Shown here: piece after piece, positions 1-4,306 of the stretch
How the letters are laid out: each line of letters starts with the position of its first letter
Numbering within the stretch: position 1 is the first letter of the stretch
Made by a program: the position numbers and the translations under genes
Assembly (NCBI GenBank): GCA_900556295.1
Contig: USOK01000126.1
Span: 1-5,163, forward strand
Direction of reading: 5' to 3'
DNA from: an uncultured bacterium
GTDB lineage: Bacteria > Cyanobacteriota > Vampirovibrionia > Gastranaerophilales > Gastranaerophilaceae
DNA: 5,163 nt
The notes under the pieces: generated by a model
What the model saw: the letters and a program-made list of their open reading frames with translations, nothing else
Databases searched by the model: none
What the model was told of the DNA's origin: nothing

Positions 1-66
1 ACGTGTAAACAGAGAAATAAAGCGTCGCACAAGAGTGATTGGCACGTTTCCTGATTGAGTAATCAT
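1..66 (-). CDS. 5' end of an unidentified gene, cut by the left edge
   Basis: Reading leftwards from an ATG at 64-66, 22 codons stay open to the edge of the window (MITQSGNVPITLVRRFISLF, then TR). A Shine-Dalgarno-like AGTGGTGAT lies directly upstream of the ATG, and the start is only 22 bases after the stop of the preceding minus-strand gene, as expected for the next gene of an operon. The fragment is too short to assign to a family. It is also possible that it is a chance open frame, since 22 codons is short. Confidence 0.45.
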   Translation of the reverse strand, partial: MITQSGNVPITLVRRFISLFTR

Positions 67-88
67 AATCACCACTATTAATTCAAAA

Positions 89-568
89 TCAAGCTATAAC
101 AGCTAATTCGGTTGCATAATATTTTTCTAAGAAAAGAACCATCTCTTTGTACTTATCAACAGCCTTTTTGTAATTATTCTTCTGCAAGCTTTCGTAAACA
201 GGCATAATATACATTGACTTCATTTTCTCCGCTAAGGACTGTTTACTGCTATCTGCTTCTATACATTTCACAAGCTTAGGACCTAAGGTATCATATTGAA
301 TCAATAAATCCTTATATTGCGGATCACTATTCATAATCTTATCCCGAAAATCACGGAATGTATTTAAAATCACTCCATTATCTGCATAACCAAGAATATT
401 ACATACTAAAGTTGTCAAATAACAACCTCCACCATCGCTACGCTCTTCAAAGCTCCAGCAAGTAGAGTCACTAGGTGGATAATATGAACCTTTTTTACCA
501 CAATAGCACCAACCATCGCTGTCTCGATCCTGTAAGTCCATATATACGCAACGTGCACAGCAAGCCAT
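89..568 (-). CDS. Cys-rich protein with a CYLTT...FRDFRD (CFI-box-like) segment
   Basis: The protein has 159 residues, no signal peptide and no membrane segment, so it is probably cytoplasmic. The N-terminal 40 residues hold cysteines at 3, 4, 7, 21, 23 and 37 in a C-x2-C...C-x-C...C arrangement ending in a TCWSFEER segment, which suggests a small zinc-binding module. Residues 47-79 (GGGCYLTTLVCNILGY ... FRDFRDKIM) resemble the 'CFI-box' type segment (CFIATAAYG...LRxFRD) found in bacterial proteins of unknown role; the resemblance is by eye. The C-terminal part (80-159) is predicted helical, with a lysine- and tyrosine-rich repeat-like stretch (NNYKKAVDKYKEMVLFLEKY) that could be TPR-like. 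AAGAGG is placed 8-9 bases before the ATG, so the start is secure. It follows the His/Pro/Arg-rich gene by 68 bases that hold two hairpins. No function can be assigned. Confidence 0.85.
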   Translation of the reverse strand: MACCARCVYMDLQDRDSDGWCYCGKKGSYYPPSDSTCWSFEERSDGGGCYLTTLVCNILGYADNGVILNTFRDFRDKIMNSDPQYKDLLIQYDTLGPKLVKCIEADSSKQSLAEKMKSMYIMPVYESLQKNNYKKAVDKYKEMVLFLEKYYATELAVIA

Positions 569-607
569 TTCAATTACCTCTTTTCTATTGATATATTAGA
601 TTTGTTA

Positions 608-630
608 AGTGGCAGGTTTTCCCTGCCACT
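608..630 (-). terminator. Perfect 9-bp hairpin after the His/Pro/Arg-rich gene
   Basis: AGTGGCAGG (608-616) pairs with CCTGCCACT (622-630) around a 5-base loop. It lies 6 bases beyond the stop codon at 637-639 and before the SD of the next minus-strand gene. On the minus strand the stem is followed by TAACAAATC rather than a run of T, so it is not a textbook intrinsic terminator. It may attenuate, or protect the 3' end of the upstream message. Confidence 0.45.
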
Positions 631-634
631 CACA

Positions 635-651
635 GCTCAGTTATTCTGAGC
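635..651 (-). repeat. 6-bp inverted repeat spanning the stop codon of the His/Pro/Arg-rich gene
   Basis: GCTCAG (635-640) and CTGAGC (646-651) form a perfect stem with a 5-base loop (TTATT on plus). It overlaps the TGA stop at 637-639 and is 4 bases from the next, longer hairpin. The sequence CTGCCA at 653-658 next to it could pair instead with TGGCAG at 610-615, so two alternative folds are possible. Confidence 0.4.
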
Positions 652-909
652 ACTGCCAGCTATAATCGAACCTATAATGATTCCAGCAATTACGCCTGCG
701 AGATCGTGGTGATGAACGCGTCTTGGCGGTTGTGGCGGACGACGGTAGCGTGGAGGCGGATTAAATCTCGGCCTTGGCGGTCGATGCATCGTATGATGCG
801 GAGGACGATGCGGAGCTGCTTCCGTATCGACAGGCAACATAATACTACCTAAACCAGTAGCCAAAACAGTAGTCAGACAAGTAATAGAGATGAATTTTTT
901 GAGATTCAA
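637..909 (-). CDS. Small exported His/Pro/Arg-rich protein with glycine-zipper-like C-terminus
   Basis: The product has 90 residues if it starts at TTG 907-909. That start is chosen because AGAGGAG sits 8 bases before it and the protein then begins MNLKKF followed by a hydrophobic stretch, a normal signal peptide. The upstream in-frame GTG at 916-918 overlaps the same SD and is less likely. Cleavage is expected near residues 31-32 (TEAA). Residues 33-68 are almost only Pro, Arg and His (seven histidines), a disordered, strongly basic segment that could bind metal or a polyanion. Residues 69-86 (DLAGVIAGIIIGSIIAGS) have glycines at regular small spacing, like glycine-zipper membrane segments. 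Cys11 lacks a lipobox context, so it is not a lipoprotein. It lies between the TPR gene (106-base gap) and the Cys-rich gene. I do not recognise the family and assign no function. Confidence 0.75.
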   Translation of the reverse strand: MNLKKFISITCLTTVLATGLGSIMLPVDTEAAPHRPPHHTMHRPPRPRFNPPPRYRRPPQPPRRVHHHDLAGVIAGIIIGSIIAGSAQNN

Positions 910-936
910 TGCAATCACTCCTCTTTATTTACACAA

Positions 937-949
937 TTAACTTTGTTAA
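937..949. promoter_or_regulatory. Palindrome upstream of the His/Pro/Arg-rich gene
   Basis: TTAAC (937-941) and GTTAA (945-949) flank TTT; the A/T pair at 936 and 950 extends each arm to six bases. It lies in the presumed 5' leader, about 12 bases from the SD. It could be an operator or a weak RNA hairpin, though an AT-rich palindrome of this size can also arise by chance. Confidence 0.25.
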
Positions 950-965
950 TATTAGTATAAACTAA

Positions 966-971
966 ATTATA
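966..971 (-). promoter_or_regulatory. Candidate -10 box of the His/Pro/Arg-rich gene
   Basis: The minus strand reads TATAAT at 971-966, which would give a leader of about 50 bases. A TTGACC lies upstream but only 11 bases away, too close for a standard sigma-70 promoter, so no matching -35 is visible. The surrounding sequence repeats ATACTAATA twice on the minus strand. Confidence 0.3.
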
Positions 972-982
972 GTATTAGTATC

Positions 983-1007
983 GGTCAATTTATCTTGGCT
1001 TTTGACC
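983..1007. repeat. GGTCAA / TTGACC inverted repeat between the TPR gene and the next gene
   Basis: GGTCAA (983-988) and TTGACC (1002-1007) are exact inverted copies separated by 13 bases, beginning 9 bases beyond the TAA stop of the TPR gene. The dyad spacing (about two helical turns between arm centres) suits a dimeric regulator; it could also fold as a weak hairpin at the end of the message. There is no T-run after it on the minus strand. Confidence 0.3.
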
Positions 1008-1015
1008 ATAAATAA

Positions 1016-1972
1016 TTAAGCTTTGGTTCTTGCTAATTCAATCTTTCTTTTTAAGACTTTGAGCAAATCGCTATTCTTATCAAGTTTACGACCTTGTTTA
1101 TACATAAGTAAAGCTTTATCATATTGTCCATATTTAATATAACAATTACCAGCACCAGCATAAGCTTCTATGTAAACTTTATTCAAATCATCTTTAAGCC
1201 AAGGAAAAGTTGTTCTGCCTTCATAGCTTATTACTTTGTTATAATAAGCTAATGATTCATCTGTATTTTTAGTAGTAATTGCAGCTTTATTATAGGTATC
1301 AAGCACCTCTTCAATGTTAGCTTGAGTATTAACAGGATCAGCTTCATATATGCTGATTGCTTTAGTAAAGTAAGCATGAGCAATATCTGATTCATAAGTA
1401 AATCTATTAACAAACGCTTCATAAGATTCATCTTTCAATATGAGCATTGTCAAAAATCTTTCAGGACTATTTATATTTTTCTCCTTGAATACTTGTCCAG
1501 CACTCAAAATAGCTTTCCCCATATACGCTCTTCCTATATTTCTATTTATTACCCAAGATTCAGGATTGATTTTTAAAGCCTCAAGGTAATTATTTATAGC
1601 ATCAACAAATCTAAACTTAGTCTCGTTATAATATCCATTCCAAAAATAGCTTTGCCATCTATCCGGGAATTTTTCAATTGTATAAGCAACAATATTAGTA
1701 AAGTTCATATTATCATCATTGAGCAAAGCCTCTATCATGTGAAGGCATAAATTACCATATTCATCTTTGCGGTCATATTCACTAAAACCAAGCATAAGTG
1801 TAGTTTTAATATTTGTCATACCAAGTTTTACTGCTTCATAATTAGATGTCATACGATAATCTTCACTGCTATTATCAATATAATTAGCTTGAACAGCAGC
1901 ACTAGTTGACATGATACTTGCCAAAGCAACGGTTAACACAAGTTTCTTGGTTGACTTTAATAAACTAAACAT
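1016..1972 (-). CDS. Exported TPR-repeat protein
   Basis: The product has 318 residues from the ATG at 1970-1972. An open frame extends to 1996, but GTGGAGGT lies inside that extension, 8 bases before the internal ATG. The shorter protein opens MFSLLKSTKKLVLTVALASI and ends its signal peptide at AVQA (cleavage after residue 29). It has no lipobox and no second membrane segment, so the mature protein is probably periplasmic or secreted. Tetratricopeptide-like helix pairs are visible at about 106-139 (FWNGYYNETKFRFVDAINNY, then LEALKINPES), 195-212, and 267-300 (AYAGAGNCYIKYGQYDKALL, then MYKQGRKLDKNS). The last is the clearest, with the usual small residue, aromatic and Ala pattern. TPR repeats mediate protein-protein contacts; the partner is unknown. 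It follows the 24-residue Trp-rich peptide gene by 88 bases that include a GGTACC hairpin. Confidence 0.85.
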   Translation of the reverse strand: MFSLLKSTKKLVLTVALASIMSTSAAVQANYIDNSSEDYRMTSNYEAVKLGMTNIKTTLMLGFSEYDRKDEYGNLCLHMIEALLNDDNMNFTNIVAYTIEKFPDRWQSYFWNGYYNETKFRFVDAINNYLEALKINPESWVINRNIGRAYMGKAILSAGQVFKEKNINSPERFLTMLILKDESYEAFVNRFTYESDIAHAYFTKAISIYEADPVNTQANIEEVLDTYNKAAITTKNTDESLAYYNKVISYEGRTTFPWLKDDLNKVYIEAYAGAGNCYIKYGQYDKALLMYKQGRKLDKNSDLLKVLKRKIELARTKA

Positions 1973-2030
1973 ACAGCATACCTCCACGCTAATCATTAAA
2001 AATCTTTACAATACACAATTTTATTGTATA

Positions 2031-2049
2031 GGGTACCTAAAAGGTACCC
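2031..2049 (-). terminator. Hairpin between the Trp-rich peptide gene and the TPR gene
   Basis: GGGTACC (2031-2037) pairs with GGTACCC (2043-2049) over a 5-base loop; beyond one mismatch, four more weak pairs can form (2026-2029 with 2051-2054). On the minus strand it begins 11 bases after the stop of the Trp-rich peptide and is followed by TATACAATAAAA, not a T-run. It may partly terminate or stabilise the short upstream message so that the small peptide and the TPR gene are expressed at different levels. Confidence 0.45.
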
Positions 2050-2060
2050 CATATGGTTAG

Positions 2061-2135
2061 TTAGAACCAACCCCAGCCAATGCTCCAGCAGCCAAGTGCC
2101 CAACCGAGAAGAGATCCTCCAATTGCCCACATCAT
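2061..2135 (-). CDS. 24-residue Trp/Gly-rich hydrophobic peptide
   Basis: Too short for ordinary gene finding. ATG at 2133-2135 (a second ATG follows) opens 24 codons ending in TAA at 2061-2063. The peptide starts MMWAIGGSLLGWALGCW and ends SIGWGWF: five tryptophans, six glycines, one cysteine and no charged residue, so it is strongly hydrophobic and probably membrane-inserted. A near-perfect SD, TGGAGGT at 2143-2149, stands 7 bases before the ATG, as good as or better than that of any other gene here. A stable hairpin follows the stop. It is the first gene of the minus-strand block leading into the exported TPR protein. I know no family for it; options are a small envelope or regulatory peptide or a leader peptide (five Trp codons in 24 are notable). 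A chance frame is less likely given the SD. Confidence 0.6.
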   Translation of the reverse strand: MMWAIGGSLLGWALGCWSIGWGWF

Positions 2136-2142
2136 AACTCTC

Positions 2143-2149
2143 ACCTCCA
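2143..2149 (-). promoter_or_regulatory. Strong SD that identifies the Trp-rich peptide gene
   Basis: Minus strand TGGAGGT, 7 bases before ATG 2133-2135. There is no other open frame it could serve, and this is the main argument that the 24-codon gene is translated. Confidence 0.6.
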
Positions 2150-2157
2150 ATTCCTTG

Positions 2158-2171
2158 AGTGATTTGTCACT
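2158..2171. repeat. Small inverted repeat in the leader of the Trp-rich peptide gene
   Basis: AGTGA (2158-2162) and TCACT (2167-2171) flank a 4-base loop, 8 bases upstream of the SD. It could be a small RNA hairpin or operator; weak on its own. Confidence 0.25.
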
Positions 2172-2211
2172 AAGAAGTCATCCTATAAGATTAATTCCTC
2201 TTGACACTTAC

Positions 2212-2240
2212 ATTTTACAAGAAATTAGACAGTAGCACAA
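2212..2240 (-). promoter_or_regulatory. Candidate promoter of the minus-strand left block
   Basis: The minus strand reads TTGTGC (2240-2235), a 17-base spacer, then TAAAAT (2217-2212), five of six matches to the -10 consensus but only three of six at -35. Transcription would start near 2205 and give a leader of about 70 bases before the Trp-rich peptide. It lies in the gap after the WYL remnant. This is the best match in the gap but not a strong one. Confidence 0.3.
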
Positions 2241-2245
2241 AGACA

Positions 2246-2260
2246 AAAAACCTTGTTTTT
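2246..2260 (-). terminator. Weak AT hairpin with T-run at the end of the WYL remnant
   Basis: AAAAAC (2246-2251) and GTTTTT (2255-2260) pair over a 3-base loop, overlapping the TAA stop at 2259-2261; on the minus strand the 3' arm itself supplies six T. It is too AT-rich to be certain as an intrinsic terminator. Confidence 0.3.
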
Positions 2261-2636
2261 ACATAATCTGAATTTGCTTTTCTATTCTAGATTTTATTTC
2301 CTTATACACAGCTTCTTGCTTATTTACAAACCTAATAATTTTACCGTATCCCATAAGTCTGTTAACTATTTCTAGTCTATCATATTTATCATAATATAAA
2401 GTCAATCTGTATAAACCAGTAATTTTATCATATTGCGCGTCTTTTTTCCAAGGAGAGAACTCCGTTAAAATTCTATCAGTCAAATTTTTAACGTTATAAA
2501 ACTCTATAGTTACTTCTTCTTCACGAGCAATCATGGCGGATTTTAAAAATGCAGAAATTTCTTCATCTGAAAATTCTTTGATACATGCTGATTCCTTAAA
2601 ATCTTCTATTCTAGAAATATTAAGCGTAAAAAAGTT
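2259..2636 (-). pseudogene. Remnant of a WYL-domain transcriptional regulator (C-terminal part)
   Basis: From ATG 2532-2534 the frame gives 91 residues, but the family match continues upstream of that ATG, in the same frame, to a TAA at 2637-2639. The upstream part reads NFFTLNISRIEDFKES... and ...FSDEEISAFLKSA. The first matches the end of a WYL domain (the '(F/Y)R(L)DRI' strand, here FFTLNISRIEDF). The rest, FYNVKNLTDRILTEFSPWKK followed by a GLYRLTLYYDKYDRLEIVNR strand-helix and GKIIRF, matches the WCX C-terminal extension of WYL regulators. In intact proteins (usually about 300 residues) these parts follow an N-terminal helix-turn-helix and most of the WYL domain, which bind DNA and a nucleotide or other ligand. 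Both are absent here. There is no SD before the ATG. The most likely reading is a decayed gene; a short protein from the internal ATG that acts as a WCX-only partner is possible but less likely. Confidence 0.65.
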
Positions 2637-2640
2637 TTAG

Positions 2641-2690
2641 TAATACTAAAAACAGATCAGAAAATTAATACTAAAATTAGTACTATTAAT
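2641..2690. repeat. AT-rich direct and inverted repeats upstream of the WYL remnant
   Basis: TAATACTAAAA occurs exactly at 2641-2651 and again at 2666-2676, 25 bases apart. ATTAATA (2664-2670) and TATTAAT (2684-2690) are inverted arms, with CTAA-AA-TTAG (2671-2680) nested inside. Similar TTAGTA/TACTAA words occur at about 950-980. This stretch lies where the missing part of the WYL gene would have been, so it may mark the deletion or be an operator; base composition alone makes such repeats easier to form. Confidence 0.4.
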
Positions 2691-2716
2691 ACCCAAATTG
2701 CTTTTATTAAAGGTCT

Positions 2717-2744
2717 TTTCACTTTTCACTTCTCACATTTCACT
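2717..2744. repeat. Four tandem heptads (TTTCACT type) upstream of rarA
   Basis: TTTCACT is found at 2717-2723, 2724-2730 and 2738-2744, with TCTCACA at 2731-2737: four contiguous 7-base units, three identical. The array ends 8 bases before the rarA -10 box and covers the -35 position. Short heptameric tandem repeats (STRR) are known in filamentous cyanobacteria; whether this one is related is an inference. Confidence 0.65.
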
Positions 2745-2758
2745 AACCATGCTATAAT
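2730..2758 (+). promoter_or_regulatory. Promoter of rarA, placed for a leaderless mRNA
   Basis: A perfect -10 box TATAAT stands at 2753-2758. At a 17-base spacing the -35 position reads TTCTCA (2730-2735), four of six matches. The start codon is at 2765-2767, so transcription beginning the usual 6-8 bases after the -10 would start at or next to the A of ATG. No SD exists between the box and the ATG. The rarA mRNA is therefore probably leaderless. Confidence 0.6.
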
Positions 2759-2764
2759 TATACT

Positions 2765-3997
2765 ATGAATAACTTATTTACGGAACTGGAAAATCAAAAT
2801 AAACAAATTCCGCTTGCAGAACTACTTCGTCCAAAAACCTTGGAAGAATTTTTGGGACAAAGTAATGTTGTTACACCAAACAGTCCTATTTTGAATTTAT
2901 TAAAGACAAATAGGTTATTTTCAATGATATTCTGGGGAACTCCTGGGTGCGGGAAAACAACACTTGCAAGATTGATTGCAACTAAAACCAATGCAAATTT
3001 TATTGAAATATCAGCCGTAACGTCCGGCGTAAAAGATATTAAAGATGCAGTAGAAAACGCAAAAATGGCTTTGCGTACAGGTTCTAAAACAATTTTATTC
3101 ATTGATGAAATCCACAGATATTCAAAAACTCAGCAAGATGCACTTTTGCCTCATCTGGAAAACGGTACTTTATTTTTAATTGGTTCAACCACAGAAAATC
3201 CGTCGTTTCAAGTTGTTCCTGCTCTTTTGTCAAGAGTACAGGTTGTTCGCTTAAATTCGATTGACGATGCAAGTATGGATAAAATTATCAAAAAAGGGTT
3301 TGCTTACCTTGCAAAAAATTATCTTCCAATGGACTGCGAAAGTGGTGCAATAGATTTTATTATTAACCTTGCTCGAGGTGATGCAAGGTATGCGTTGAAT
3401 GTGGTTGAAAATGCTTATTTCGCAAGCGATTTAAAAAATAACCGCAGAAATTTAACTGTAAAAATCATTGAAGAAATTTGTCAAAAACGGAACACAAGAT
3501 ACTCTCAACAAGAACATTATGACTGTGCATCTGCTTTTCAAAAAAGTTTAAGAGGGAGCGATCCTGATGCTGCAATTTACTATCTTGCAAAAATGATTGT
3601 TGCAGGCGAAGATCCTCGATTTATTGCTCGCAGATTAATAACCTGCGCAGCAGAAGATGTCGGAAATGCCGACTCAAATGCTTTTAATATAGCCGTTAAT
3701 GCATACAAAGCTGTGGAACTATTAGGAATGCCGGAAGGTAGAATACCACTTGCACAGGCTGTGATTTACGTCGCTCGTGCACCAAAATCTAACGAATCTA
3801 TAATGGCAATAGATATGGCACTGGCAGATATTGAGACAGGAAAGGATTTTCCTCCACCTATGCATCTGCGAGATGCACATTATAAAGATGCGAAAAACTA
3901 TGGTTTTGGAGTTGACTACATTTACTCTCATGACGCTCCAAATGTTTACCAACAATTTCTTCCGGATGAGCTAGTTGGTAAAAAGTATACAAAATAA
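2765..3997 (+). CDS. rarA: Replication-associated recombination protein A (RarA/MgsA), AAA+ ATPase
   Basis: A cytoplasmic AAA+ ATPase of the clamp-loader-like RarA/MgsA/WRNIP1 family, which acts at stalled replication forks and gaps with SSB and recombination proteins. The 410 residues are close to full length (E. coli RarA is 447). Visible motifs: the N-terminal PLAELLRPKTLEEFLGQ box (16-32), Walker A GTPGCGKT (58-65), Walker B LFIDEIHR (111-118), sensor 1 GSTTENPSF (140-148) and the arginine-finger region LLSR (154-157). Then follow the lid domain (GDARYALNVVENA) and the conserved MgsA C-terminal domain (IYYLAKMIVAGEDPRFIARR, then AAEDVGNADS) with the terminal FLPDELVGKKY. All catalytic residues are present, so it should be active. 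The start follows a -10 box by 6 bases with no SD, so translation is likely leaderless. Its stop is 2 bases from the stop of a convergent gene, and no terminator is visible, so the two transcripts should overlap. Confidence 0.97.
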   Translation: MNNLFTELENQNKQIPLAELLRPKTLEEFLGQSNVVTPNSPILNLLKTNRLFSMIFWGTPGCGKTTLARLIATKTNANFIEISAVTSGVKDIKDAVENAKMALRTGSKTILFIDEIHRYSKTQQDALLPHLENGTLFLIGSTTENPSFQVVPALLSRVQVVRLNSIDDASMDKIIKKGFAYLAKNYLPMDCESGAIDFIINLARGDARYALNVVENAYFASDLKNNRRNLTVKIIEEICQKRNTRYSQQEHYDCASAFQKSLRGSDPDAAIYYLAKMIVAGEDPRFIARRLITCAAEDVGNADSNAFNIAVNAYKAVELLGMPEGRIPLAQAVIYVARAPKSNESIMAIDMALADIETGKDFPPPMHLRDAHYKDAKNYGFGVDYIYSHDAPNVYQQFLPDELVGKKYTK

Positions 3998-3999
3998 CC

Positions 4000-4302
4000 T
4001 TAAATAAAAGTTTTCGGTCTATTTAATAATTTCCGAATAAATCCCTTAATACCTGTTCCGTATACAAGCAATTTATAATGCCCCATTTCGTTATACAAGC
4101 GAGCTTTTTCTTTCCATGTTTTCGCTGATTGAGCCTGTTTGTATAGTTTTTCGGCATTTGGATTAGAATATTCTTTTGCACAAAACATTTTTTTAGAAAA
4201 AACTATCCCCAAACTCATATCAGGGTACTCTAACCTATTCATTGGGACTCTAAAATTTTTCGCACCAAAATTCGTTTGCGCACTAATTGGCTGAATATTC
4301 AT
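4000..4302 (-). CDS. Short protein with N-terminal NFGAK motif, unknown function
   Basis: The product has 100 residues from ATG 4300-4302. A longer frame with a TTG start at 4332 runs through the end of the LysM gene and is not preferred. The N-terminus MNIQPISAQTNFGAKNFRVP is flexible and carries an NFGAK motif; from memory, similar 'FGA' or 'FKG' openings recur on many unrelated proteins of gut Gastranaerophilales and may act as a short tag, but no role is established. Residues 46-75 (SNPNAEKLYKQAQSAKTWKE and what follows) form a predicted helix pair resembling half a TPR, and the C-terminus is basic (GFIRKLLNRPKTFI). No signal peptide or membrane segment is present. It starts 4 bases after the stop of the LysM gene, with a weak AAGAG as SD, so it is probably translated from the same mRNA. 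It converges with rarA at a 2-base gap. Confidence 0.75.
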   Translation of the reverse strand: MNIQPISAQTNFGAKNFRVPMNRLEYPDMSLGIVFSKKMFCAKEYSNPNAEKLYKQAQSAKTWKEKARLYNEMGHYKLLVYGTGIKGFIRKLLNRPKTFI

Positions 4303-4306
4303 TATT

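Noticed and set aside
637..909. Lipoprotein call for the His/Pro/Arg-rich protein based on Cys11
   Set aside because: The residues before the cysteine (S-I-T) do not form a lipobox, and the hydrophobic stretch continues well beyond it.
1249..1431. Minus-strand open frame of 60 codons, rich in Leu, Ile and Met
   Set aside because: It lies wholly inside the exported TPR gene in another frame, has no SD and has low-complexity composition; a shadow frame.
1973..1996. N-terminal extension MISVEVCC of the TPR protein
   Set aside because: The extension contains the SD (GTGGAGGT) for the internal ATG and would spoil a normal signal peptide.
2201..2224. Plus-strand TTGACA at 2201-2206 as a promoter
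   Set aside because: No acceptable -10 at 16-18 bases, and no plus-strand gene follows before rarA, which has its own promoter.
2641..2744. CRISPR array from the repeats upstream of rarA
   Set aside because: The repeats are 7 and 11 bases long, tandem or overlapping, with no spacers of even length and no cas gene nearby.
2794..3102. Minus-strand open frame of 102 codons opposite rarA
   Set aside because: It is antisense to the Walker A/B region of rarA, whose protein motifs are complete; no supporting SD.
3722..3955. Minus-strand open frame of 77 codons opposite the 3' part of rarA
   Set aside because: Antisense shadow of the conserved C-terminal domain; Cys/His-rich composition comes from the opposite strand's codons.
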